Assembly (NCBI RefSeq): GCF_001544555.2 | Contig: NZ_FCOK02000015.1 | Location: forward strand, 62,001-126,000 | Length of the DNA stretch: 64,000 nucleotides | Origin: Caballeronia udeis | GTDB lineage: Bacteria; Pseudomonadota; Gammaproteobacteria; Burkholderiales; Burkholderiaceae | Direction of reading: 5' to 3' | The notes under the pieces: generated by a model | Databases searched by the model: none | What the model was told of the DNA's origin: nothing | The model's input: the letters and a program-made list of their open reading frames with translations, nothing else | Translations under genes and position numbers: made by a program | Part shown: positions 17,922 to 26,282 of the stretch, piece after piece | Layout: every line of letters starts with the position of its first letter | Numbering within the stretch: the stretch's first letter is position 1

Positions 17922-19169
17922 GTGCATCAACATTCCATCCTTCCGCTCAAGTCGCTGCTTTCCCCCACGCTCATGCAATCGGCGCCGGCATCGGCCGACC
18001 ACACAATGAACCCCGTCGATGTCGCCTGTGTCGCGACTGTGCGCCGCGCACCTGCTCGCGCTGCCTCGGCGCTGAGACGGTGTGCTGCAGCGCTCGCGAT
18101 GGCCACGACTGGTACATCTGCATGCGTATCATTCCTCGCCTCATGGGAGCGCGGTGGCCAGTTATCCGAACGGCTCGTTTGGGTTGGCGTGGGTCTAGTT
18201 CTGCTGCTCGGCGCGCATCTCCTGCCAGCACTCGCGCGATCCGCACCGCTGATGCTGCGTGTTCCTGCGCTCATGCTGTGGATCCTGTCGATGCTCGCAA
18301 CCGGATACGGTCACGCCACATTTTTCATGCAGGCGCAGCGGCATGCCGGTGAGCTTCGTGCGGCAGCCGTTGACGCGCGCGCCTCGATCGCCACGTCTCC
18401 GGTTTCAATCGGGCCGGACCTGACGACAATAGCCAGTGAACGTGCGCGGGTTGCGACAGAACTAGCCAACGCGACGGCGCGGAAATGTGTCGACCGTTGC
18501 ACAGCTCAAACGCTACGCCGTGTGGCGCTGTCGTCCCGGCTGGACGCACTGAACATCGCGCTGGAGGAAGCCCGCCGTCATGAACGTGCGGACGACAAGC
18601 TGAGCGTGGCCCGCGATCGGCAGGCGGCTCTGCGAGCGGATGCAATGAGCGATCCGGTAACCAGTCGCGTTGCTCTTCTTCTAGGTACGTCAACGGACAC
18701 AATCAATCTGGTTGTGGGTCTTGGATTCGGCGCGGTGCTTGAGTGCATCGCATGTCTTGGCTGGTTGCTCGCGTTGCACGGCTCTCCGATCACCGACGCG
18801 CCTTCGACGGCTCATAGTAACGCGGCAGTCGTGCCGAGTAACGTCACGCATCGCGCTGGTAACAACGGGACGTCAGTCTTGGCTGACGGCGTTCCTGCAG
18901 GTAACTCCGCCATTCCCGCCAGTAACGCATCGGTCGCAACGGGTCACAACGACGGGCAACTGACGAGAGATCAGGATCAGACCGTAGCGGTGATGGTAGC
19001 GAAGACCGTTAGCGCGGATCTTGCGATGCTCGCCACGGAAGTGGCCGCAGGTCGAACGCGCGCTACCGTCGCCGAGATCCGTAAGTTGTTCCGGTGCTCT
19101 CAGGCTAGGGCGATGGCGCTGCGCCGGCAATTCGCAGAAGCGATGCTGGAGCAGGCACGCGCGGCCTGA
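17922..19169 (+). CDS. Membrane protein with C-terminal helix-turn-helix-like segment
   Basis: A 415-residue protein if read from the GTG at 17922 (AGAGG upstream); the frame is open further up through the Ash-like leader. It has about four transmembrane helices: one at about 60-80, a pair within LVWVGVGLVLLLGAHLLPAL and LMLWILSMLATGY, and NLVVGLGFGAVLECIACLGWLLAL after a periplasmic or cytoplasmic coiled-coil rich in Arg/Ala. The C-terminus TRATVAEIRKLFRCSQARAM looks like a DNA-binding helix-turn-helix. No known family was recognised; the architecture would put a DNA-binding tail at the membrane. Confidence 0.6.
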   Translation: MHQHSILPLKSLLSPTLMQSAPASADHTMNPVDVACVATVRRAPARAASALRRCAAALAMATTGTSACVSFLASWERGGQLSERLVWVGVGLVLLLGAHLLPALARSAPLMLRVPALMLWILSMLATGYGHATFFMQAQRHAGELRAAAVDARASIATSPVSIGPDLTTIASERARVATELANATARKCVDRCTAQTLRRVALSSRLDALNIALEEARRHERADDKLSVARDRQAALRADAMSDPVTSRVALLLGTSTDTINLVVGLGFGAVLECIACLGWLLALHGSPITDAPSTAHSNAAVVPSNVTHRAGNNGTSVLADGVPAGNSAIPASNASVATGHNDGQLTRDQDQTVAVMVAKTVSADLAMLATEVAAGRTRATVAEIRKLFRCSQARAMALRRQFAEAMLEQARAA

Positions 19170-19276
19170 CCGGATGGCGGAACGGCGGGCCAACTGTTCG
19201 CACCCTGCCAATCTAGGCAGGTAGCGTAACTGCCGCTGTTGTGGCAGGCTGGCCCTTTGTCTGAGGAATACGGCAA

Positions 19277-19693
19277 GTGGGAAAGCGCGCCATTATTCGG
19301 GCTGGCGACACCACGTCGCACGGCGGCAGGGTGCTGGAAGGCACCGAGACAGCCAACATTGACGGCAAAGCGATCGTCGGCGTCGGGCACATGGTCCTGT
19401 GCCCACAGTGCAAGGGCACCTTTCCGATTCTCCCCGACGTGCTGGGCCGCCGTTATCCGCACCGGATCCACGATCGCGATACCGCCGTTGAGGGCATGCG
19501 TACCGCGTGCGGCGCCGTGCTCATCGCCTCTCAGTCGACCGCAACAATTGAAGATACCGGCGACGGCGATCCGAGCCACGGGACCAGCGCTGCAGCGATC
19601 GCCGCACTGCCGCTCGCGGCGAGTCCAACGCTGTGCCTCGAATGCCTGAAGGCCGCGGCCGAAAGCGGTGCTACGACCGTGATGCGAGGGTAG
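19277..19693 (+). CDS. PAAR-domain protein (type VI secretion spike tip)
   Basis: A 138-residue protein starting at a GTG with GAGGAA upstream. The N-terminal ~85 residues form a PAAR-like repeat fold (IIRAGDTTSHGGRVLEG…IDGKAIVGVGHMVLCPQCKGTFPI), and the rest is Ala-rich with a CLEC motif. PAAR proteins cap the VgrG spike and carry effectors. It heads a five-gene group whose neighbours fit an effector cargo; no VgrG or T6SS structural gene is nearby, so it would depend on chromosomal T6SS genes. Confidence 0.85.
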   Translation: MGKRAIIRAGDTTSHGGRVLEGTETANIDGKAIVGVGHMVLCPQCKGTFPILPDVLGRRYPHRIHDRDTAVEGMRTACGAVLIASQSTATIEDTGDGDPSHGTSAAAIAALPLAASPTLCLECLKAAAESGATTVMRG

Positions 19694-19696
19694 GCC

Positions 19697-20200
19697 GTGC
19701 AGCCGTTGAAGATAGAAAGCTACCTCGCGGAGCGTCAGGCGCACGCCTCCTTGCCAGTAAGGCTTTACGCGCTGGTAGACGCGCTGCTTTATGCAGGCAC
19801 GCCCAGCGCGTCGACGCTGGAACGTTCTTCGGCCGCGATCGCCCTGTTCGACGGCACGCCTGACGCGTCATTGGCCGATGCAGGTCCCTGGCTGATCGAC
19901 TTCGAACAGGCCTCGAGCGCCACGCGACGGACTCTGCTTGACCTCGCTGCCGGCGCATCGGGCCTGTCGTGGCTCATCAGCGCGTACCCTTTCATGTCAC
20001 TCGCCCAGGAGCTGCGCGAACGGCTCGACGTCCGGATGCCGAACGGCAACACCGCACTGCTGCGCTTCTACGACGCACGCATCGTCGGCGACATCGCAGA
20101 CCTGTTGTCGTTTTCGCAGCGCGCGGAGTTTTTTGTATCGACCTTCGACTGGCTAGTCCAGATCAACGACGAACTGACCAGGGTGCAGCCGCATGCTTGA
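19697..20200 (+). CDS. DUF4123 type VI effector adaptor
   Basis: A 167-residue protein starting at GTG three bases after the PAAR gene. The sequence LPVRLYALVDALLYAGTPS, the mid-segment LSWLISAYPFMSLAQELRERL and LLRFYDARI are typical of DUF4123 adaptors (Tap/TEC), which load an effector on to the spike. It overlaps the next gene by 8 bp. Context with PAAR upstream and a toxin downstream supports the adaptor role. Confidence 0.85.
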   Translation: MQPLKIESYLAERQAHASLPVRLYALVDALLYAGTPSASTLERSSAAIALFDGTPDASLADAGPWLIDFEQASSATRRTLLDLAAGASGLSWLISAYPFMSLAQELRERLDVRMPNGNTALLRFYDARIVGDIADLLSFSQRAEFFVSTFDWLVQINDELTRVQPHA

Positions 20201-20660
20201 TCTGACTCCCGACCAGGTTGCGGCCCTTGCAGATATTGATGCCAAAGGTTTCGTCGAGCGCGTACGGCAGGACCTTGTGAAGGACGATCCGAAACTTGCA
20301 GCAGACCCAGCCCTCGCGGAGCGATTGCGGCGAGCGTTGCGGGCCGCGCGTGCGCTCGGTATCACGGAAGACACTAACCTCGTCGCGTTCCTTCGCGTCG
20401 AGGCCTACGCGCCGGGCTTCTACGAGAAGCCGGCGACGCGTACATGGCTTATGCGCCCAGGGCGCTCGGCCGACGAACGGTTTCACGATTATCTGCGCGT
20501 GATGCGCTGGCGAATTGAACACCCTGAATATGTGGGAGGATTGAGCTATGGCGGTGGTACTCGCACCGGTAGTGGAGGCAGCAGTCACGGAGCTTGGGCC
20601 AATCTTGGCACGCGCTGGCGCCGCCTTGTTGGGAGGGGCGGCGACGGCAGCGGCCGGTAG
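20193..20660 (+). CDS. Hypothetical protein of the type VI effector module
   Basis: A 155-residue protein starting MLDLTPDQVAALADIDAKGF, mostly helical, with a central LRRALRAARALGITEDTNLVAFLRVEAYAPGFYEKP block. The last 38 codons overlap the toxin gene in another frame and read Gly/Arg-rich low-complexity sequence, so the functional protein may end near EHPEYVGG. Similar small proteins often sit between DUF4123 and effector genes; function unknown. Confidence 0.7.
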   Translation: MLDLTPDQVAALADIDAKGFVERVRQDLVKDDPKLAADPALAERLRRALRAARALGITEDTNLVAFLRVEAYAPGFYEKPATRTWLMRPGRSADERFHDYLRVMRWRIEHPEYVGGLSYGGGTRTGSGGSSHGAWANLGTRWRRLVGRGGDGSGR

Positions 20661-21147
20661 TCTGTCAGGCGATACAACGAAAGATGACAGCAAAGCCGCA
20701 CCTGTCGCGCGCACACTGCCGCGCACCGATGAGAGCTGCAAGAAGTGTCCTCCGGAAGCAGGTAGGAAAGTCCGCGAAAATCATGGCGTAAACTGGCCAT
20801 CGTATCGCTATCAGGCCCGGATAACCGGCTTTGCATTTGATGCGGAAGAGTGCCGCTGGAGTGACGAGTGGGCATGGCTCGGACTGGACTTTGACGGTTT
20901 CCAGCAAGGGGAGTGCCTCCTGCAGGAAACGAAAGGGAACTACGATCAGTTCCTGGACGAGGACGATGAGCCAAAGTTTTTCTTCGGCGGCTTCACCGAC
21001 ATGCAGAGACAGATTGTCCGGCAGTCGGTCGTGGTCAACTCCAATCCACCGGCAAAATTGATGTGGTATTTCATGACCCCGAAAGCGCGAGAGTACATGT
21101 TGCCCGTGCTGAACCGCGCCCGCGTGCCTTCCGTCTACCAGCCTTAA
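20548..21147 (+). CDS. Tox-REase-5-like nuclease effector
   Basis: A 199-residue protein with a GGAGG site before ATG 20548. An Ala-rich hydrophobic N-terminus (about 1-45) is followed by a Tox-REase-5-type domain: CKKCPPEAG near residue 64, WPSYRYQARITGF, and an acidic catalytic-like segment EWAWLGLDFDGFQQGECLLQ with ETKGNYD (the ExK of the restriction-endonuclease fold). It is the probable toxic cargo of the PAAR/DUF4123 pair, acting on DNA in target cells. The following gene should protect the producer. Confidence 0.8.
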   Translation: MAVVLAPVVEAAVTELGPILARAGAALLGGAATAAAGSLSGDTTKDDSKAAPVARTLPRTDESCKKCPPEAGRKVRENHGVNWPSYRYQARITGFAFDAEECRWSDEWAWLGLDFDGFQQGECLLQETKGNYDQFLDEDDEPKFFFGGFTDMQRQIVRQSVVVNSNPPAKLMWYFMTPKAREYMLPVLNRARVPSVYQP

Positions 21148-21151
21148 GACC

Positions 21152-21898
21152 ATGCAATTCATTGCCCAATACCAGGACAGTAAGGACATCGGATTATCCG
21201 ATTTTCAGTTTCAGCTGACGCGGCTGTGGCCAGTCATAAGCGTGCTTGCCTCCAAGGATCCGCGGCTGGCCGAATGGTTTCTCCAAGGCGCGAACGAAAA
21301 GGACGCGCAGCTCTATCCGGTCTACGACGCGAAGGCGACGCCATCGCCGGCGGCAATGGCGGTGCTCAAGGAGCAATACCGGAATGAAAAAGCACTCGCG
21401 AAAACGATCGGCATGTGGAACGGACAGACCGTCAAAAAAGACGGCGCCTCGATCGTCGTGACCTTCGACACGGCTCCCATGCCGGGGGACGTCGACATAT
21501 CGATCGGAGAAGAAAGCGCGACATCGTCCCGCCTTGGAGACGGCGACGCGATAGCGCAAATCGTGGCGGCGGTTGCTCATGCATATGCGCCGGCTTATGT
21601 GACCGCAGCACCGCGCAAATACATGGCGAAACAGGTCTTCGACGACAAGCCGGGCGTCGGCTGGATGCTATACCTGCCAAAGGTCATTACCGCGCAGCAG
21701 ATTCCAGAGGCCCGCGCCCTGATTCCGGTGTACGCCGCCGGCAACAGGCAAACCGGCACGATCATCGTGAGCGTGACGGACGCGGTTTTTTCCCTGGCCA
21801 ATCCCGAACACGTCGAGATTGCCAACCGTATCGAGGTACGCCTTGTTGATCAGGATCTGTTGCCTCGGTACTCGGATATTTCTGGTTCGCACGGCTGA
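21152..21898 (+). CDS. Imm52-like immunity protein
   Basis: A 248-residue cytoplasmic protein 4 bp after the toxin stop. The fold and pattern (SDFQFQLTRLWPVISVLASKDPRLAEWFLQG near the start and PGVGWMLYLPKVITAQQIPEA in the second half) fit the Imm52 family, the usual partner of Tox-REase-5 toxins. It is expected to bind and block the nuclease at 20548. It closes the module, which ends at a terminator near 22025. Confidence 0.78.
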   Translation: MQFIAQYQDSKDIGLSDFQFQLTRLWPVISVLASKDPRLAEWFLQGANEKDAQLYPVYDAKATPSPAAMAVLKEQYRNEKALAKTIGMWNGQTVKKDGASIVVTFDTAPMPGDVDISIGEESATSSRLGDGDAIAQIVAAVAHAYAPAYVTAAPRKYMAKQVFDDKPGVGWMLYLPKVITAQQIPEARALIPVYAAGNRQTGTIIVSVTDAVFSLANPEHVEIANRIEVRLVDQDLLPRYSDISGSHG

Positions 21899-21922
21899 TG
21901 TAGGGGCATGGCGAGCAAACTC

Positions 21923-21936
21923 TTTCGCATGCGAAA
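21923..21936. repeat. Recurrent palindrome TTTCGCATGCGAAA, copy 2
   Basis: The palindrome lies 25 bp after the immunity gene stop, upstream of the intrinsic terminator. See copy 1 at 17018. Confidence 0.85.
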
Positions 21937-22024
21937 AAAGGGACGAAATGGCGCGGCCGGAGTGCTGGCATAATTCAGCCTCTCTCAGGTTCTGCTACGG
22001 CCCTCGGAATTGGCAGAATCTTTT

Positions 22025-22051
22025 AGCCGACCATTGCGGTCGGCTTTTTTT
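22025..22051 (+). terminator. Intrinsic terminator of the effector module
   Basis: AGCCGACC-ATTGC-GGTCGGCT followed by a run of T. The stem is perfect over 8 bp. It lies between the immunity gene and the convergent gene at 22067. Confidence 0.88.
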
Positions 22052-22066
22052 CGCCGGTCCTCCTTA

Positions 22067-22414
22067 CTAACGGCTTGATGCCTCGTCGAAAGGCGGTGTG
22101 TCTTTCAGCCAGTTCATCACTTCGTCTCGCACGCTAAATCTCGGTGCTGCGATCCATGCGGCGAACTCGGGTTGGAGGTCGAGCCAAACGCAGTCCAACA
22201 GATCGAATTCTTCTTCGATCTGTTCGGGACAGTCGTCCCGCAAATACGCGTACACCACGCGTCGCCCGTCCCAATACGCGACCGCGAAATCCGTCAATTC
22301 GGCAACCGTGCCGCGCGGCAAGTCCCGCAACAGCATCCCGATCTGGTCATTACATGCTTCCGGGGTCAGATCGCTCACGATTCTCTCGCCGTGCGCTCGT
22401 GTGACATAAAGCAT
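22067..22414 (-). CDS. Hypothetical acidic protein
   Basis: A 115-residue protein starting MLYVTRAHGERIVSDL; a longer version from a GTG at 22462 is possible. It is acidic, with VAELTDFAVAYWDGRRVVYAYL and a WLDLQPEFAAWIA segment. No family was recognised. It is convergent with the effector module and divergent from the Xre/RES pair, and the two divergent promoters share about 100 bp. Confidence 0.6.
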   Translation of the reverse strand: MLYVTRAHGERIVSDLTPEACNDQIGMLLRDLPRGTVAELTDFAVAYWDGRRVVYAYLRDDCPEQIEEEFDLLDCVWLDLQPEFAAWIAAPRFSVRDEVMNWLKDTPPFDEASSR

Positions 22415-22482
22415 AGATGCTGCCGAACCCGCCGACCCGAAAACGCACAATCCGAAGAACACCCGTTGTTGCTCATTTGATC

Positions 22483-22488
22483 TATACT
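22483..22488 (+). promoter_or_regulatory. Probable -10 element of the Xre/RES operon
   Basis: TATACT lies 29 bp before the antitoxin ATG in an AT-rich stretch. No convincing -35 hexamer at the usual spacing was found, which would suit an operon autoregulated by its antitoxin. Confidence 0.4.
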
Positions 22489-22516
22489 AAATGCTCATAT
22501 GCGGAGAAACGAAATC

Positions 22517-23050
22517 ATGACCGTTACTATCCAGCGTGCCAAACGACCCTCCACCCGGAAAACGGCGGCCGCCGTTGTCGCGCAGGCAGCGCGGCCGGCC
22601 ATCGGCCGCACGCCCCGAACGATCGGCGACTTCGTGCAGATTTACGAAGCGGGTCCAATGGAACGGATCGAGTTGATCAAAAGCGGAATCAGCGCCGATG
22701 GGCTTGTTGATCTGGCGACGTCGATGCATACGACAAAGGATCAGCTCTTCAAGCGGCTTGGGCTTCCGCGCGCGACGGTCGACCGGAAAGCACGTAACAA
22801 GCAGAATCTCTCGCAGGAGCAGTCAGAGCGCGTCATTGGCCTGATGAAGCTCGTCGGCCAGGTGAAGACGATGGTCGAGCAGTCGGGCGAGCCGGAAGGC
22901 TTTGACGCCGCTCAATGGGTTGGGCAGTGGCTTGAGCAAGCGAACGGCGCACTCGGGGGCATGCCTCCCGCCGAGCTGATGGACACGGTTCAAGGACAGG
23001 AAGTGATCTCCGGCCTTCTCGCTAAGATGCAGAGCGGGGCATACGCATGA
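22517..23050 (+). CDS. Xre/MbcA/ParS-type antitoxin
   Basis: A 177-residue antitoxin of the Xre-RES type II system. The start MTVTIQRAKRPSTRKTAAAV is chosen over an ATG 18 bp upstream because GGAG precedes it at the right distance. The HTH region (about 55-105, LIKSGISADGLVDLATSMHT and LFKRLGLPRATVDRK) is followed by the DUF2384-type toxin-binding helix near LSQEQSERVIGLMKLVGQV and a final VLGGMPPAELM-like segment (LGGMPPAELMDTVQGQEVI). It neutralises and co-represses with the toxin, which its stop overlaps (ATGA). Confidence 0.92.
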   Translation: MTVTIQRAKRPSTRKTAAAVVAQAARPAIGRTPRTIGDFVQIYEAGPMERIELIKSGISADGLVDLATSMHTTKDQLFKRLGLPRATVDRKARNKQNLSQEQSERVIGLMKLVGQVKTMVEQSGEPEGFDAAQWVGQWLEQANGALGGMPPAELMDTVQGQEVISGLLAKMQSGAYA

Positions 23051-23526
23051 CGGTGGCGATCTGGCGGATCGCCACTGACACTCCCGATTACACCGCCGAT
23101 GACCTGTCTGGCGAGGGCGCCAAGCGAACCGGAGGACGATGGAACAGGGCAGGTATGCCGGTGCTGTACTGCGCGTCGAGCATTGCGTTGGCCTGCCTTG
23201 AAACGGTTGTGCATTGGAATGCCGGGGGCCTGCCTTTGAACCGGTATCTCGTCCGGATAGATGTGCCGGATGACGTTTGGAACGCAGCGACGATCGTGAC
23301 GGCCGACGCGGGTCCGGTGGGTTGGGACGCCATACCTGAAGGCAAGGTAAGTCTGGACCTCGGCGACGGCTGGGTCAGCGCGAAGAAGTCTGCGCTTTTG
23401 CTGGTGCCATCAGTGATCGTTCCGGAAGAATTCAACGCGCTTGTCAATCCGTTGCATCCGGACGCCGCCACGTTGACCGCGACGAAGCTGCGCAAATGGC
23501 TCTATGACAGCCGAATCAAGAAGTAG
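23047..23526 (+). CDS. RES-domain NAD-degrading toxin
   Basis: A 159-residue RES-family toxin: IWRIATDTPDYTADDLSGEG, GGRWNRAGMPVLYCASSIALACLE (Arg, Tyr and Glu active-site region) and SALLLVPSVIVPEEFNALVNP. RES toxins hydrolyse NAD in the cytoplasm and are blocked by their Xre partner. The ATG overlaps the antitoxin stop, so production is coupled. The pair should act as a plasmid addiction module. Confidence 0.93.
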   Translation: MTVAIWRIATDTPDYTADDLSGEGAKRTGGRWNRAGMPVLYCASSIALACLETVVHWNAGGLPLNRYLVRIDVPDDVWNAATIVTADAGPVGWDAIPEGKVSLDLGDGWVSAKKSALLLVPSVIVPEEFNALVNPLHPDAATLTATKLRKWLYDSRIKK

Positions 23527-23599
23527 GAATGTTGCCAACGCATGAGTCACCTGAGCAACGTGGATAGACAACAGGACCGAGAAACGGAGCGGATGCAGT

Positions 23600-23947
23600 A
23601 TGAATCACCTTGAAGCGAAATCGACCCTTGAGACGCTCGCGCGCGGCGTCGATCCTGCTACGGGAGAGATCCTTTCCGAACAGAGCCCGTTCAATAACCC
23701 GCAGGTGATCCGGGCATTGTTTCTTGCCGTGACCGAACTCGACAAGCTCATCCAACCGGATCCGGCTGGGAAAGCGGAGCGTGAGCGGCCGCAGAACGCC
23801 GGTCGGGCGTGGCCGCCGGAAGAAGACCAGGCGTTGTTGAGGGACTTCGACGCCGGCATGTCGCCGAAGCAGCTCGCCGCGAAGCACGGTCGCACCAAAG
23901 GCGCGATCGACTCCCGGTTGGTGCGTCTCGGACGCGTCGAGCATTGA
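23600..23947 (+). CDS. Small protein with Myb/homeodomain-like DNA-binding segment
   Basis: A 115-residue protein (MNHLEAKSTLETLARGVDPA). The C-terminal 50 residues, AWPPEEDQALLRDFDAGMSP and KQLAAKHGRTKGAIDSRLVR, form a clear three-helix SANT/HTH pattern, common in small plasmid and phage proteins. The N-terminus has DPATGEIL. Probably a DNA-binding accessory protein or regulator; no specific role can be given. Confidence 0.75.
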   Translation: MNHLEAKSTLETLARGVDPATGEILSEQSPFNNPQVIRALFLAVTELDKLIQPDPAGKAERERPQNAGRAWPPEEDQALLRDFDAGMSPKQLAAKHGRTKGAIDSRLVRLGRVEH

Positions 23948-24146
23948 GCGCCCGAGACTGCAACCGGGTTGCCTGGATGCTTGGGCCGGATCGGCGGGCG
24001 AGAGGGCGTCCAGTGGGGTGGCTTGAAAAGCTGATAGTTAGTTGCGTTTGTCCATCGAGCCGCTAACGACAATTTTCAGGAATCGGGAGCTTTCATGATC
24101 GAGATTGGTCGCACGAGATTCATCACGCGCCACGCAGGGGTGACCC

Positions 24147-24446
24147 ATGGAGCGGCTTGAATCGTTCGGTTTGCCCGACAGTTTCCCAGCCTACCTGATG
24201 CCAGCGGCAGGGGCTCAGTTCGTACGGGACTGCGTGAAGGGCATAGGCCGGGCAGACATGACCAGGATGGCCCGTGATCGGGGCTTCATGCCGAGCTGGA
24301 AGCGGCTGACTCACCTTGGTCCCGGGGTCTACGGATTGAGTCTGACGATCGACCGCATGGGCGTGCCGCTGATGGTCCGTATGAGCGAGCCCGGCAAGAC
24401 ACAAAAGCCGGTTACACGTCCGTCCGAACAGCCGTCGCTCTTCTAG
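24147..24446 (+). CDS. Hypothetical protein
   Basis: A 99-residue protein (MERLESFGLPDSFPAYLMPA) with no recognised domain. It lies 27 bp before the HMCES-like gene and is in the same direction. An RADMTRMARDRGFMPSWKRL segment may be a basic helix pair. Confidence 0.5.
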   Translation: MERLESFGLPDSFPAYLMPAAGAQFVRDCVKGIGRADMTRMARDRGFMPSWKRLTHLGPGVYGLSLTIDRMGVPLMVRMSEPGKTQKPVTRPSEQPSLF

Positions 24447-24472
24447 AAAACTGCCGTCGCCGGAGGTTCATC

Positions 24473-25165
24473 ATGTGTGGGCGTTATTCTCGCGGTCAGA
24501 AAGATCTGTTCTACGTCGAGCCACTGATGTCTGACGCTGGCGATCAGCGATTTCCGCGCCACGCGGAGATCTTCCGGCCGAGCTGGAACGTTTCCCCGGG
24601 CACAAAACAGCCGATCATCGGCCCGGACGGCCCGCGGCTTGAAATATGGGGATTCCGGCCCGCATGGGCGGTGGCCAGAAAGACCAAAATGATGGTCAAC
24701 GCGCGGATGGACAAAGCTGGATCGAGTACGTGGAAATGGATGTTCAGCTCGGGGCGGGTCTTGGTTCCCGCTGACGGTTGGTACGAATGGGTAACTGTTG
24801 AAGGCAGAAAGCAGCCCTATTTCATCAAATCGAATGACGGGCCTCCTGTCTATTTTGCCGGGCTAAGCAGCGTGCGGCCGGACGCAGCTCCGTCAGAAAC
24901 GCCCGGGGTTGTGTTCGGGTTTGTTATCGTCACCGCAGCGGCCGATAGCGGCATGCTCGACGTTCACGACCGGCGCCCTCTTGTGCTGACGCTCGAAGAG
25001 GCCAAAGTGTGGCTCGACCCCGCGACGACGTTCGAGGAAGCCGTACATCTTGCAAATACCGCCGGGAAGTCCGCTGACGATTTTCATTGGCACAAGGTCA
25101 CGCCCGGCTTGAATCGTACGGGCGGCGATAGTCCAACGTTCAACGACCCCATCGACGACAAGTAG
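24473..25165 (+). CDS. SOS response-associated peptidase (HMCES/YedK family)
   Basis: A 230-residue SRAP-domain protein. The catalytic Cys is residue 2 (MCGRYS), with conserved Asn/Ser-Trp-Asn-Val (RPSWNVSPGT), LVPADGWYEW with the active Glu, and HDRRPLVL with the His that normally reads HDRMP. The family forms covalent links to abasic sites in single-stranded DNA, protecting them. A plasmid copy would suit DNA entering a cell as a single strand during conjugation, which is inference. Length is normal for the family. Confidence 0.92.
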   Translation: MCGRYSRGQKDLFYVEPLMSDAGDQRFPRHAEIFRPSWNVSPGTKQPIIGPDGPRLEIWGFRPAWAVARKTKMMVNARMDKAGSSTWKWMFSSGRVLVPADGWYEWVTVEGRKQPYFIKSNDGPPVYFAGLSSVRPDAAPSETPGVVFGFVIVTAAADSGMLDVHDRRPLVLTLEEAKVWLDPATTFEEAVHLANTAGKSADDFHWHKVTPGLNRTGGDSPTFNDPIDDK

Positions 25166-25185
25166 GCACGAATAAAGGCACAGAC

Positions 25186-26280
25186 ATGAAGCACGAATAC
25201 TGCGTCCAGACGGATGTCCTCGAAACCATCGTGGCCTCCGCCCGGGTCGAGCCGCGCCATGCCGCACTGCTTGCCACGCTTGCTACACGCAGCGAGTACA
25301 GGTCGGCCGCGTACGTGACGTCGCGCGACACGTATGCGGCACATCCTGGCGCTGTCTTTGACGCGTCCGGAGTGAGGATCGGGGAGAGCTATCGCGATTG
25401 GGTCAAGGCCGAGATCGAGGTGCACAACGGCGACGTCGCCGCAGTGTGGGAGCACAACAAGGACAAGGGCTATCTGCTGTCCGAAGTCCAGCCTGTATTG
25501 CATTTCTTCGCCCATGACCGCGGCGGCTCCCTGGACAACTTTACGCAGTTGCGCATCTTCACAGAGACCGAGGCGATCACCAGAAACCTCTTCACAACCG
25601 CCGACTGGCGGCGGCCGCAGAGCCCGAATGATCTTCTGGTGTATCACGACTATCTCGGGGACCCGATCGAGCCGCGTCCGTTGGGCGCGGAACGATACCG
25701 CCTCTACGACGCGATCGACATGCAGATATTCCTTCGTGTGGCCGCGGCGTGTGCTGATGAGGAACGTCGCGTCGCAGCAGCTCGTCGCCTCAAATTCACT
25801 AATTTGCAGACAGGCGAATCCGGGACACAATCGTTTGCCGAATTTCATCCGGGATTCGACAAATATCCGAACAAATCGCAACGCTTCTTTGACGACTGGT
25901 CTGAGTCCAGCGCGGGCAGCGGCGGCGAACGGATCTGCCGGCGATGGATATTTGAACCACAGGATTCACAGGGCTACCAAGCCGACAAGAGCCAGCCGCG
26001 TCATCTGTACTTCATCCCGCAGTGGGGCCACAACCGTAAGGTCGCGGCCGTCGAAAAGATCCGCAATATGGACGACTATGCGCTGTATGGCCGGTTGAAC
26101 AAGTTCGATGAGCGTATTGGCGTGCCGTTCAGCTGGTATTTCTATGGCCTGCACGGCAACCTGGTGAAAGCCGGCGCGCTCGAACGCATCGTTTCCGCGG
26201 CCGAAGACGGCCTGATCGTGTTGCCGGAACATGATTACCGCGTGCTGAAACGCTGGCAGGAACAACCATACGGATTCTGA
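25186..26280 (+). CDS. Hypothetical protein, plasmid cluster
   Basis: A 364-residue soluble protein, MKHEYCVQTDVLETIVASAR, 20 bp after the HMCES-like gene and 2 bp before the ParB-like gene, so probably in one operon with both. It is rich in aromatic and charged residues (FIPQWGHNRKVAAVEKIRNM, IGVPFSWYFYGLHGNL) and has no signal or membrane segment. No family was recognised. Confidence 0.65.
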   Translation: MKHEYCVQTDVLETIVASARVEPRHAALLATLATRSEYRSAAYVTSRDTYAAHPGAVFDASGVRIGESYRDWVKAEIEVHNGDVAAVWEHNKDKGYLLSEVQPVLHFFAHDRGGSLDNFTQLRIFTETEAITRNLFTTADWRRPQSPNDLLVYHDYLGDPIEPRPLGAERYRLYDAIDMQIFLRVAAACADEERRVAAARRLKFTNLQTGESGTQSFAEFHPGFDKYPNKSQRFFDDWSESSAGSGGERICRRWIFEPQDSQGYQADKSQPRHLYFIPQWGHNRKVAAVEKIRNMDDYALYGRLNKFDERIGVPFSWYFYGLHGNLVKAGALERIVSAAEDGLIVLPEHDYRVLKRWQEQPYGF

Positions 26281-26282
26281 GA

